In this document: piece after piece, positions 31,522 through 44,100 of the stretch
How positions within the stretch are numbered: position 1 is the stretch's first letter
How the letters are laid out: each line of letters starts with the position of its first letter
Source of the DNA: Aspidapion aeneum
Taxonomy: Eukaryota; Arthropoda; Insecta; Coleoptera; Brentidae
DNA length: 64,000 nucleotides
Direction: 5' to 3'
Assembly (NCBI GenBank): GCA_963576565.1
Contig: OY755045.1
Coordinates: 38,460,667 to 38,524,666 of the forward strand
Notes under the pieces: model-generated
Databases searched by the model: none
The model's input: the letters and a program-made list of their open reading frames with translations, nothing else
What the model was told of the DNA's origin: nothing
Translations under genes and position numbers: made by a program

Positions 31522-34500
31522 GAGGGAACTTCATTGTCCTACAAATTGCCCGCTAACAGTCGGACGCTCGAACGATGTCTGCGCTTGCGCAATTTGTTAG
31601 GAATCATCAGTTGAGAATTTTCTTACTGAAGAAAATTGAAACTATTACGCATCACTTAAAAAATAGACCGGTGTACTGTAAGTAAGACATAATTTTGCTT
31701 TTTATACAGCCTTATATATTACCATTTTTTTTTTCAATACAATCAAATCACAACTGGGAAGTGCGACTAAATAGCATTTTTTCCAACTTACAAAACCATT
31801 ATATTCTATATATATAATAATATGTATTACTCACAGAGTCGTAAATAAATCGAGTATAAAATTGCAGGTGCCCACAAACTGATATTTAAAAGTGTATAAC
31901 TCTAGCAATTGGTATCCGATTATCTATATTTAAACCGAGTTTATTTAGTTAACTAATGTATTTAGCCCAATCAAATCGTATCCAAAAGAGAACCTTCTAA
32001 GTAAAATGCTAATTCAGGAAAAAAGTCGAAATTCCAAGATGGCGGCGCCATTTTGACAATGTTTCCCAAGAGAAAGGGATCTGGGTTATGTTTTATGGGA
32101 CAACATTAGCTGATTAAACCTGGTCTTGGTTTTGAATTTTTTTAAAATATTTCTTTTTACATTTTTTATCTGTTATCGGTCGCCATTTTGAATATCTCAT
32201 AAGTTCCGAGAAAATGTTTATTGGAAAACTTTAGATATGTGTTCAGCATCCCAAAAAATATACAATACTAAAAAAATTACACCAAAAACTTTGCAGCTGA
32301 AACTACCATTTGATTGGACTAATATATATGTATTGTAACAGTTTTGAAGAATGAAAATCGGATAAGAATTACAAAAGTTATACACTCTAAAAAACTATAG
32401 TTTATTAGGACACCGGGTAAATAGAGGCAGACATTTCGACACAATAAAAAATTGAATATAAATTTTGAATTTCTTAATTGACTAAAATGTTTCAAAAATT
32501 AAACACGCTGATTTTTTAAACTAATAAAAATGTCTCTCTCTAACCTTAATGCAAAATAATGATTACTCCATCATTTTATAAAAAGCAAACACAGTAACAA
32601 AAAAGATAACATTGTAAAAACTCAAAGTGTATTCTTAATGACTAGATATGATTTTCGATCACATGACCTAACTAAAACGTTCCGGAGTCTAGATCAGGTC
32701 AGGTTAAATAAGCCTTTCAGTAATTTGATATTCTTGCTGGTAAATATCAAAAAAGAATAAGTACTAAATGTTTTTTTTTTATTCATGTTATAGATTTTTT
32801 AAACTGACGCATTCAAAGATTTGGGTAGATGTAACACAAACCAGGCGACCACTAGAGTTCCTGTATGTGACACATATTGGCGGAATACACAGGGACTCTA
32901 GCGACCGCCAGTTCTACTTTGTTATAGTTTTGTAATTTTTTTGCATTACCTAAAGTGCACCAGAAATTAGAAATTTTGATTCTAGTCATTAAAATTACAC
33001 CTTTTGCAAAGCCCAATTTACACATTGCGAGTAAAGCGAGATGTTAAAGTAAATTTGACAATTACATTGTCGTTTTACAAAAAGGTTTTGTTTTTAATAT
33101 AAGATTTTCGTTGATGACTGAAATATGGCGGCCCGCATAATGTTTAATGAAAAAAACGTCGTTGAATAGTCAGAAAATCATTAAAATTACTACCTCCATA
33201 TTGAAATTCAAGATGGCGAAAAAATTTTAATTCACGTGGTTATTTACCATTCTTTCTTATGTTACCTATAAAAATATTAAATATTGCTATAATATGACGT
33301 TTCAACCCTTTACCATTTTCAATTTGAATGTCTCCTAATTGCTGAGATTTTTCGTGATTATTACTTTCTTATTTAATGAAATAAAAGTGTTCCTTCATAA
33401 ACTTATCTGCCATTTTAAATTTCATGATGACGACCACGACTGAAATTTTATGTTTGTAAATCTTTGCAGTTAGTGTGGGCACAAAATGTCTTGTAGGCAT
33501 AGGCGCAAGGTGAACCTTGCGCATAGACCGTAAACAAAGAATTTGTCATTGTGGCCTTGCGGTTTGGAAAAAGAAATAAACCATCACTTACGTAATCTAC
33601 AAAACCAGTTCTTTGCGAAAGTCAACAAGGTATTCACTATTAAAATCGGTAAAGAAGTTTTTGAAATACACAAGGCTTTTAGTGTCAGTTTTTTTAAATG
33701 AGAAAATTTTTCTTCATCATTAACTACTTTCTTATTTCTGAACCAATTTTTATGAAACAAGGTATTTTTGCTTTTATACAATTGGTGGATTCGAACAAAT
33801 CCATTGGACCAAATTCTTTCACCTGCGTTCGCTGTATCAATAAGCACCTTTAGTTTTCAAACTGAATAACTAAATAAAAATAACTCGCTTAACAACTGTC
33901 GCCGTGTAAATAAGGCATATTGCTTAAACTTTTGCAAAACTTGCTTAATGAATTAAATGAGTGAAAAACATAAATAAAATATGAAAGGATGCGACAAAAA
34001 TAAATGTAAACAGGTAGGTAGGCGAAAAATATTTTGGCAAATTATGCAAAATTTCTATTCTTGTAGACAAAGAGCAATTGCTCAAAAAATAGTTTTTTTT
34101 AAAAACGCTTTTTAAAAATTATATTTTTTTGTAAAATTTATAATTATATATTTTTTTCGTTTTTTATACGTTCTTATTCATCTATATACGAAAATACTAT
34201 GTTGAAGATGAACATATTGACAGTAAGTGTAACACAAAAAAATGCAAAAAATCTTTAAACACAAAGAAATCTTTAAAAAGTGCCGTGCACTGAAATAGAA
34301 GCAGGGTACAATAGCTAGCATCTTGGATTTTTTTTAAGGACCCTTATGGGACCTAACGCGGTTTTAGCAGTTGCCATGCACCTAAACTGGTTAAAAGAGC
34401 ACGACACGTAAAATAGACGTCAGGAACATTGGCAGTTCCTTAATAAGTGCAGATGTGCACGTGCACTCTCAAATTTTACTTTAAAAAAAATCATTAAAAT

Positions 34501-35321
34501 TTGATCATTCTTTAATTAACAGATAAAGTATCAATAAACCCCAAAAGGATTTCACCAAAGGCTTGAATACTAACTTGAAATTAATACCCCGTATGTATGT
34601 GTTTGTATTCGTGTTTAAACGAGGATGCGTAGGCCGGCTATCGCCGTTTTTATTTAGGATTGTATGCAAAAATGCAGACACCTTTAAAGGGAACTTTATG
34701 GTACTTAAAGAAGAAGACAAGACAAAATAATAGAATATAATTACCTAAATTCAATATTTAAATCTGCCAAAATGCCTCCTTACAAAATATTTAAAAAAAA
34801 TGTTTAACAGTCATTATTTTTTACTCCAACATAGTATTTTGTTAAGCAACCATGTCCGGCAAGTTTGCAAAAAAGTCTATAATTAAATAAATTATTAAAC
34901 ATCATTTTTTTCTTATTATGTTGACTGACTAATTTCAATCAACGTTTGCGAGACCGGAAAAGGAAAGGTGTCACTTCGTTTTATGTAAATTAATTTTTGC
35001 TTCATTATGACAGTAATCATATTTCAAAAAGTATCTGTTTAAAATAAAACTGTCAAATTTCATACCATTTTGTCCCTTAACTTTTATTTTCCGCCCCGTA
35101 TTTTTCGAAAGTGACCGAGGTATAAGAGAGTTTGGATTTATTGGCTACCAATAGCAACCAGGGATTAGAAATTTAAAAAAATATGATGTTTGTGAAGCTA
35201 ATTTGAATTAATGTCATTTTCATTCAAAATTTCAGTTTCAAAACAAGATGATCTAAATAAAGGGTATAAATCACTCCCTATGAATAAATTAAAGCAGTCA
35301 AACATTCATGCAATAAAAATC
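31522..35321. other. Intergenic, no gene seen; weak foldback at 31893-32393
   Basis: Mostly AT-rich unassigned DNA. GTGTATAACTCTAGCAATTG..ATCCGATTATC (about 31893) is imperfectly inverted as ATCGGATAAGAATTACAAAA.GTTATACAC (about 32356), suggesting a worn MITE of about 500 bp. An 87-codon - strand frame at 33584 was not recognised. Confidence 0.4.
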
Positions 35322-35948
35322 AACGCATTTTTTAAAAACCGAACGTGAAATGACGTCGCACAAATAACATGGGCGTTGGGCTTCGGTGAAATGTTTTAAG
35401 ACTTACGTATGTTATAGACGAGATCCTCCCATATAACGTTTAAATGGGACAAATCTTCCGATAGGCTACAGGAACTTTGGAATTTTCATCCAAAATTTGA
35501 AATTTAACAATGTTTTCATAATAAAAATAAACAAATATGTCAAGACATAAATTTTTTTAGTTTTCCATTTTGCGAAAATAGAATTAGTTACCTTAACACT
35601 GGGTATATGTCGTCAAATGAGAAGAAATTGTTGAAATGTAATGACCCGTGATCCCCGGTATTTACATAACGAATAAAGGTCACACTTTCACATACATTAA
35701 AAAAATTATTTACTCTTAGCAACCTTAAATGTAGACCTTTACACAGTAATATATTAGCTTGTCACATTGTCAAATTGCAAACTTTTGATGGAAATTCCAA
35801 AGTTCCTGGAGCCCATTGGAAGATTTGTCCCATTTAAACCTTGTATGGTAGGATCTCCTCTATAACATATTTGAGTCTAAAAGCATTACACCGATACCCA
35901 ATGCCCATGTTATTTGTGCGACGTCCTTTCTGAAAAATAATCTAATGC
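35322..35948. mobile_element. Foldback MITE, about 625 bp with about 190-bp arms
   Basis: ACGTCGCACAAATAACATGG on the left pairs with CCATGTTATTTGTGCGACGT on the right; further in, AAATGGGACAAATCTTCC pairs with GGAAGATTTGTCCCATTT. The two arms have diverged moderately. No coding content was seen. Confidence 0.75.
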
Positions 35949-36549
35949 AATTTTTAATATATTTTTATAAATGTTAATCCCTTGTTTACTAAGTCTTCGC
36001 TCTTAATAAACTCATTCTTGGAAAGCAAAACCAGCATATTCATCAATTACAAACCCAGTCGTATAATTATCTAATTACGTTATCACAACTCGTATCTGTG
36101 TCACTGTCTATCTAGTAAGAGAAAAAGTGACAAGATAGATGAGTTCTGACTCTGATATAACAATAAAAAACGACAAAGCCAAGAAGAACGATATTTTAGC
36201 CAGTGGCGGCTCCTTAATAAGCGCTGCAGAGCTGCAGCACCGCTTATAATATTTCCCTATTTCTTTTTTACCTATTTTATTCATGCAGGCCAAGGTGTAC
36301 CGTGTACTATTTCGCTCTTTTCCTTGGCGTAATATTTTGCTCTCGTCAAGTCGCGACAGTATTTGGTGTGCTGTCTAGCTCTAACGCAGAACACTGGTTG
36401 CAGCTCCCATTTCTTTCGTTACGCCGACCAATTAAAATCGCGTATCGCGCCAAAATTTGCCTATCCAAGAATGGTTTTGGAAGTGAATGCACAAATTGTC
36501 AACGTGTGGGTACAAGAAAAACAGGAGCAGTGTATGAAAGATATATATA

Positions 36550-37820
36550 CAGGGTGTTAGGCACATGAATCGTCAAAATTTTTTAAGTATCGACAATTGA
36601 CAACTTCGTTTTCTTTTAAAAACTTCTCTAGTTGTTTACCTTTCTAACGGTATGCTACACATCGATAAAAAAAACTATTCTGCTTTAAAATACGGATATT
36701 CCGTGAGACGGGCGATAATCGTTCGGACTTGATAAGAAAAACAATTTGATGTGTATGATCGTTTATGATGATGTTTATCAATATGTAGCATACCGTTAGA
36801 AAGGTAATCAACTAGAGAAGTTTTTAAAACAAAACAAAGTTCTCAATTGTCGATACTTTTTTTGATTTTTAATTTTGAAATTGATTTTCTTTCACAAAAT
36901 CACTAATGTTCTTCAATAAAAAACCTCGTATGTCCCTTTGGTACATCAGTTTTCACAAATCTATTAATTAGTTGAAGAAGCATAAGATTACAGAATTATA
37001 AAAAAAAATCGTGCTTTTCCAGACATTAATAAAAAGCTTACGAGGGTTTAAACGTTGGATTTTGGGTAATTTAATAAAAAAAATTAAAAAATTCATATCT
37101 CTTTAGCCGTGACTCTTAGGACCCAAGTTCCCAGATTGAAAAGGTATCAAATGACCCCAACAATACAGTGAAACCTCTCCTTGCGGACACCTCTATTAAG
37201 CGGACACCCTCTTTAGCCGGACAAATTTGTTAGAACCAAGCTTTTCCCTATTTCTTTACATGTAAAATTCACTCCGGACGCGGACAATTTTTTTCGGTTA
37301 AAAAATTCTGAAACCTCCCTTAACCGGAGGGAAACCTCTGACAACGGGAAGGAGCTCTGCACGACATGGGTATTAATATTAAGTAGTATGTTGGCAGCAA
37401 CGCACTCTGGAGCCGGGGAATTACCTTTTTCCGTTTTAATGCGGAGACTAAATACTTCTGTCGTATTTACAAAATATTTTATTCGGCGGGACTGCTGTGT
37501 TTTATTTTTATTGTTCAGTCGGGTAGTAATAGATCGCGCGAAATTGCGCCTAATAAACTTCTTAGTTTACGTGAAAAAATGGAAGTTGTTAACATTTCGA
37601 AGAAGGAGCATCTATCAATACGAAAGATCGCTGAAAAATTTAATATCGGAAAAACTCAAGCAGCGGAAATTATTAGTAAATTATATTAAAATTTGGAGTT
37701 CCCGCTCATAAACCGACACCTCCAATAAGCGGACAAAATCGACCAAACCGTGAGTGTCCCCTTATAGGTTTCACTGTATCCCAAAAAATTTTGACGGTTG
37801 ATGTGCCGAACACGCTGTAT
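36550..37820. mobile_element. Foldback element, copy 2 (middle level)
   Basis: Left end ACAGGGTGTTAGGCACATGA, right end TTGACGGTTGATGTGCCGAA..CACGCTGT. An internal inverted pair lies at about 36625-36660 and 36785-36830 (TTTCTAACGGTATGCTACA / TGTAGCATACCGTTAGAAA). The part from 36980 on matches copy 1 at 22-236. Confidence 0.75.
37166..37776 (+). mobile_element. Tigger/pogo-like element with HTH relic, copy B (inner level)
   Basis: CAGTGAAACCTCTCC at the left and AGGTTTCACTG at the right, with TA on both sides (37164-37165, 37777-37778). Copy 1 of the host element reads CAACAATATCCC at 201-212, the undisturbed TA site. The + strand (about 37575-37690) encodes MEVVNISKKEHLSIRKIAEK and [16 protein letters not shown] then stop, the N-terminal psq/CENP-B-type DNA-binding helix-turn-helix of Tigger transposases. 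The catalytic part is absent. Confidence 0.85.
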
Positions 37821-38025
37821 GTTAATACCTTTTTAATATAAGCGATTTAAACACGTTTTTAACGTTATTCGAATTTCTGACAGCTCGATTGTCAATCAAT
37901 GTTATTCTAAACCAAATTTAATGCGTGTGCTTTACAGCACTGCATGAGTTTGTACCAAGAGCCGCCACTGTTTACACCCTAACCTATATAAAACGAAGTA
38001 CAACCTCTGTAGTGGATATTATTCT

Positions 38026-38134
38026 TTATGTTTTGCCACTTTTACTTAACCTGACGAACTCCTCGAACGCGGCCTGGATTTCTTCGTCCATTTCCGGTTC
38101 CGGATTGTAGAGAGCGTCGGGGTCATCGCTGTCA
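38026..38134 (-). CDS. PAIP1: PAIP1 terminal exon
   Basis: The acceptor is TTTATTTTTACAG|T on the minus strand. It encodes DSDDPDALYNPEPEMDEEIQ and AAFEEFVRLSKSGKT, with the TAA at 38026-38028. The MD-E-I-x-x-A/F-E-x-F core is the conserved C-terminal PABP-binding-type tail of PAIP1. Confidence 0.9.
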
Positions 38135-41100
38135 CTGTAAAAATAAATTTAATAAAGGGGTGAGTTTCTAAATTCTCAGATGAGCTCTTTGAACAGGGCG
38201 AGTTTTTAAAGTTGTCGATGACAACATTTAAGTTCTTAAATTAATTACACCAATTCGTTGAAATCCATCGGGTTCGTAAATCACCTGATAAATTCCACAA
38301 AGTTACCAATTGATTGCATCCATGCTTATCGACTCTGGGGATCGGTGAGGAATCTTAGATGAACGTCAAAATCAGCTAATTTTTGTTCACCTGAGTTTGG
38401 CATTTTGGTAATATGGGATATCATATCCTAAAATTCGCTAAATGACGTTTTCCCGAATCTCCACTCATAGTGTGGCTTTTTCGCATTTCTGTGGCCCCAC
38501 TATACTGCAACTCGGTGCTTTTGTTGCTAAAGAGTATAGTTTTGTAAAACATAAATTTTCAAAGTTTTGCCATTTTGGTCATATGGGATGTCAGATTGGC
38601 ATCTCTATGGCCCCACTATACTGTAACTAGGTGCTTTTGTTAATAAAATGTATAGTTTGTAAAATATGAATTTTCAAAGTTTTCATATCCTAAAATCCGC
38701 TAATTGACATTTTTCTGAACCTCCACTCACAGTATGGCTTTTTGGCATCTCTAGACTATACTGCAACTCGGTGCTTTTCTTGATAAAGTGTATAGTTTAT
38801 AAAATATTAATTTTCAAAGTTTTTTTATTATATCCTAAAATTAGCTATATCACGTTTTTCCGAATCTCCAGTCACAGTGTGGCTTTTTGGCATCTCTATG
38901 GCCCCACTATACTGCAACTCGGTGCTTTTGTTTATAAAATGAATCGTTTGTAAAATATGAATTTTCAAACCTTTGCTATTTTGGTCATACGGGATCTCAC
39001 ATCCTAAAATTAGGTATATGACGGTTTTCCGAATCTCCACTTATAGTGTAGCTTTTTGGCATCTCTAAGTTTGTATAGTATACAAAATCCCAAAATCATC
39101 CTTTAAAGGTTATTGTACAATATCAATAGAAATTTTTTTTAGTTATCTATGTTCGTTTCTTCTTAAAATAAAATAAACACGACGCGGGCCCATTTTGCTA
39201 ACCCCCAAAGCATCCCCCTATCCTTGTTTGATCTTCTCCTTTGTCAAACCTTTCCGTCCTTCTTATAAAGGTCAGAATATCCGAACCACCTACTCTACTT
39301 CGAATACTCCTCTTTTCACTCTTTTTTTATATGCTTCACATTGTGCTAGGAAGTGAAACGCTGTTTTCTCTTCCTTTCGGCACTTGGCGCATGCCCTGTC
39401 TGGTTTCATCTGTAAGAGGGGTCTACACATAACGTTTTGCCTGACGTTTTACTTGATCAGGTAAAACGGATCAGGCAAAACCTTTCGTATAGACAATAAA
39501 ACGTACGTTTTGCCTGAACTGAACAGGACTGAAGTCGGACCTGTTGAACTGATCGGTAGATGCTTTGTTTCCGGTAAAACGTCAATTTTACCGGCATTTC
39601 TTGTCTTGCATTAATTCCTTTCGAGTGCAACTTAGAAGTTGGTATACGAAACGTCCAACATTAGATATTTTTTAGGAAATCAAACAGGTTATTGTCTTCC
39701 TCCACTAATTTTTAATTTGTTTTAAACAAATAGTCCCGGCATGTTTCGTAAGCAGAAACTTACATCTTCGGGGGACATTACCAAACTAAATCAGCACATT
39801 TTGAAAAACGGGTTAAAAAACTATGTTTAGCTACTGAAACGGTTAAGTCATAGACATTTAAAACAAAAAACATTATTGACAAAAGCTTACTCCATGGTGT
39901 ATCAAAAACTGATCTCAAAACGTACGTTAAAACTATCAAGTATGTACGCTAGTTTTTCAACCGTCATACTTGACCCTTTTGACTGACAGGCAAGACGTAA
40001 GGTAAAATGTTATGTCTAGACCGGGCTTTAGAGTGGGAAGTGTCCGTGAAGTGCACAGTTTTAAGTGATTACCCCAAGCAGAAGGTTCACTTTCATTCTT
40101 TCTCTGCCCAGCAGCCAATTCCTTCTGGTATTAGTGTTACTTACATGTACTGTTGGTGAATATGAGCGGCCAAAAATTCCTGCTCTTCGTTGGTAAGAGC
40201 TTCACCACCATCGCCCTCGTAACAGATGCTGTTCACCATGTCCTCATAGTCGGGTTCCTCCATGGCTGGAGGCGAAGGACTAACAAAAACAATTTTGATT
40301 TGAAAAGTGTTCATGAGTAAATTTAATATTTTTACTATAAAACAATTTTTATGTTATCAAATACCAAATTGCAAAATAATGCAAGGACCTAAAACTATAA
40401 AGAACAAGTGAAATTAAAGAAAGAAAAATAATAAGAAAAAAAAGTTTTCCGGCCGGGGATCGAACCCGGGATCTCTTGCTATCTAGGCAAACAGTTCAGT
40501 GGTAGAATGTTTGCGTAGATAGCAAGAGATCCCGGGTTCGATCCCCGGCCGAAGCAGAAAACTTTTTTCTTATTTTTCTTTCTTTAATTTCACTTGTTTA
40601 ATTTTTAAGTTGCTGTGAACAATAATTACGTTTTTTTTCAACCGCATACGAAAATTGCGAAATTTGCACTCTGTTCTGTTATAGAAAGTAGCATATTTCA
40701 CACGCGTATAAAGTTTTATTTTCACCACTAGAGAGAAAAATATTTTTTTCGCTAAAGAGGAAAGTAAGTCACAGTGGAGACCATGTCTGTATAAATGACA
40801 AATTTTTAAAAATATATGACATACATACAGGGTCTAATCACAATATAGTGAGTTTTTCAGCTTAATTTGCTATCTGGAGAAGAAAATACTTGCCTTAAGA
40901 AGAAAATATTTCATCTCTCAGGGCGAAAATTAAAACAATAAAGCTAGCCTATTCGCACACTTCAAGGGAAGCCATGATATATCAGCCTTGAATACAGCTT
41001 TTTGCAAATATCTTAGAAACTAAATCTCCGACGAAGTTTTTGGTTATAATACAAATTATTGACCAAAATGTAGTCTACTATATTCCGAAAACCGCATATT

Positions 41101-44100
41101 GATACGATGCTCCGTTAAAAAGTTAGAATTTTTTAAACTTTTTAATTGTCAAAAAACTGTCATTAGCAATAATTGATTTTGACGAAAATCTAATCAGCTC
41201 GTAAAAGTGTGGAACATTATTTTACCTGAAAATTTTATGGAAATCGGTACAGCGGTTTAGGAGCTATTGTGTTATGGACAGAAATAATATACACACACAC
41301 ACAGGCACACATACAGACAGACATCATGACGATATTGCTAAGATAGGTCAAAATACACCCAAATAACACATAAAAAAATTTTTGCCATGCCAGGCCATTG
41401 CTACGCGGGCTAGGAAGGTAAAAACAAATTCGTCAGTTCTGTGATCTTTGAAATAATAGTGTACATGTTAAAAAAGACATTCTTACACTCATGTGAATTA
41501 CCTATCTGGCTTGCGCTTCATGTGAAAACTTTACGCTCAATATTCCACGACCAACTAAGAAAAGTGCAAATGTTGCACGTTTTTCTGTTTCAGAAAGGTG
41601 CATATTTGCAGAGACTAGAGAAAATATTTTCCTCTCTAGAGAAGAAAATACTTTCTTCTCTTAAGAGAAAAATACTTTTTTTTCTTAAGAGAAAAATATT
41701 TGACCTCTAAAGGAAGAAAAACGTCGAAAACAAAAATAACAATAAAATTCGGCTCAATATCTTGTGGTCATGGGAAAAAAAATAGCGTACATAACTCGTT
41801 GGAAAATGACATTCTTACACTCGCGTGATTTTCGCTCGTCACACTCGTGTAAAATATTCGCTCACTATGTAATATAGAGTGTGGCCATCCTTCTATCTAG
41901 GGGTACGATTTTTGAATGGACCATAAGGATTGCATGGGAGAATATAAAAGCGTAAAACCAGCGTTGCCAGATGAGCGAAAATAGCAGCATTAGCCGCTAC
42001 TCGGTTCGCGAAAGGTCATCTTAGTCAGTAAGATACAACACTAATAAAACTTTAAAATTCTGTTTGTTCCTAAAAGTACATAATTAGCTTACATTTTTTA
42101 TATACAAGCAGAATTTTAAAGTGTTATTTTGGTTATTGATTTTTGTCAAGTAATAATTGTCGCCCCAAACAAGTGTATCAGGTGGTCCGCCCCTTGACGA
42201 CTGCCTGAAGTTATTTACCTTTGGCAACGCTGGAACGATTTCTACGGAATCTTGCGTATCGCAGTCTCTTATTAATACATGCTATACGAGGTCTAGATAT
42301 TAAATAACGAGACTGGTTACGAAAAAGGGTTTTATTATAAAAATTATCCTACATTCGAATGCTCCTCTTCAATATACTCCCCTCCCCTCGCGACACACCT
42401 TTCCATACGTTTTTTCCATTGATCGAAGCAGTGCTGGAAGTCTTCTTTGGTGAGGGCCTTTATGAGCTCTGCCGTTTTTAGCTTTACCGCTTCCATCGAC
42501 TCAAATCGGGTCCCTTTCAAAGCAGATTTTATCTTTGGAAACAAAAAAAAGTCGCACGGTGCCAAATCTGGTGAGTATGGCAAGTGTTCGAGCACTGGAG
42601 TGCACTTACTGGCCAAATACTGCTTCACAGATAGTGCGTTATGGGCAGGTGCGTTGTCCTGGTGCAAAATCCACGAGTTGTTCTTCCACAACTCGGGCCG
42701 TTTTTACGAACTCGTTCTCGCAGTGTTGCCAAAGCTGACAAATAGTAAGTCTGGTTGACAGTCTGACCCTCTGGAACCCATTCAGTCATCACGATACCGT
42801 TAATGTAAAATAAAACGATCAACATTGGAGTTGAAACAGTCACAGGGCGACTTGGGCGCTGGTCATCTTCAGTGGTCTCTCGGCCCTCACTAAAGCGCTT
42901 ATACCACTCAAAAACACGCGCACGAGATAGAGAATTGTACCCATAGGCCTCTTCCAGCAATTTATAGCACTCCATCGGAGTTTTTTTCAATTTAACGAGA
43001 AATTTGAGATTGATACGTTCCTCCTGTTTTTCGTCACATATGGTTTTCGGCACATGAAAAAAACAGGTTTGTTTCAAACCGCTACTGCGCAAATACTATA
43101 ATAGTGACGGAAACGTGTTTTGGGACTTGCATAGGCAAGATATCTAGATACCCAACGCACTATTCGTTTTTTACCCCACCCGTCGAGGGCGCCATCTAGG
43201 CGCGCAGTCTCGTTATTTAATAGCCAGATCTCGTACTCTACTTGTTTTGTGTCCTCTTATGGAAATTAAGCCCCCTAGATGTGGATTTGTTCACGCGGGG
43301 GTACTGTAAATACCGATTCGATGGCCCCTACCACCCCTTACAGTTTATCAGTAGATTTTTGAGAAACCCTGTACTATTAAATCATAAAAAAGTTTTAAGG
43401 ATGATTAATGTCAAAAATCTCAAATTTTCCAGTGCCAACGTCAGATAACCCTTGACAATAGAGACCCATTTGTATTATAGGTTCTTTTGAATCTTAAGAT
43501 GACAAAAAACTCACTTTGGAGATGGCTCATTAGCGCTCCTGCCCCAATTCGACTCGCGCAAATTGATGACGGAGTTCATAAGCACCATCGCGGAACCTGT
43601 CAAGGTGTTCTTGACAGACCGGAGCATGTTGAACACCTCGTCTAGTTGCGTCTTGCTAGTCTGTTCCAAGGAGTAACCTGTTAACTGCAAAATAAATTGA
43701 AATTTGTAAAAGTTAAATTATATTTCTGACAAGATCTGTCATAAAATGTAGGCTTAGTACCTGTACACATTTGACGGATGTGTTTTTCCAGAGATGGGCA
43801 AGTCATATTGCCCTCTTTTTCTGACATAATCCATAAAAAATAATTTTATGAGATAGTTAGCTAGATATACTTTTCTTTGTGTGTGTGTGTTTTATTTCTG
43901 TGGGCATTTTTTTACGTTTTTAATTATTTAGATTAGAAAATACTTCAAATTTTGACGACAAACACAAACAGGTTTGAAGTTTTTAATATTTTAGGTTAAA
44001 AAATACTTCATATTTTGACATAAAAACAAAACCGAACTAACCACAGAAATAAAACGTAGAACTGTGGAGAGGATCGGCTCTTTTGTTTGTTGATAGTTGT

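Larger units (their letters stand above)
36201..37970. mobile_element. hAT-like outer element of a three-level nest
   Basis: The ends CAGTGGCGGCTC and GAGCCGCCACTG are perfect 12-bp inverted repeats, of a tip type used by hAT elements. Possible 8-bp flanks (ATTTTAGC / TTTACACC) do not match well. Without the inner 36550-37820 element only about 500 bp remain, so it is non-autonomous. Its right end lies 56 bp beyond the PAIP1 stop codon (38026), so it probably forms part of the PAIP1 3' UTR. Confidence 0.65.

Noticed and set aside
36193..37978. Exact 8-bp target duplication for the outer hAT-like element
   Set aside because: The flanking octamers ATTTTAGC and TTTACACC do not match well enough; the element is called from its 12-bp ends only.
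40493..40570. Functional tRNA (possible anticodon AGA)
   Set aside because: The acceptor stem does not pair and the variable arm expected for tRNA-Ser is missing; the whole is half of a palindrome.
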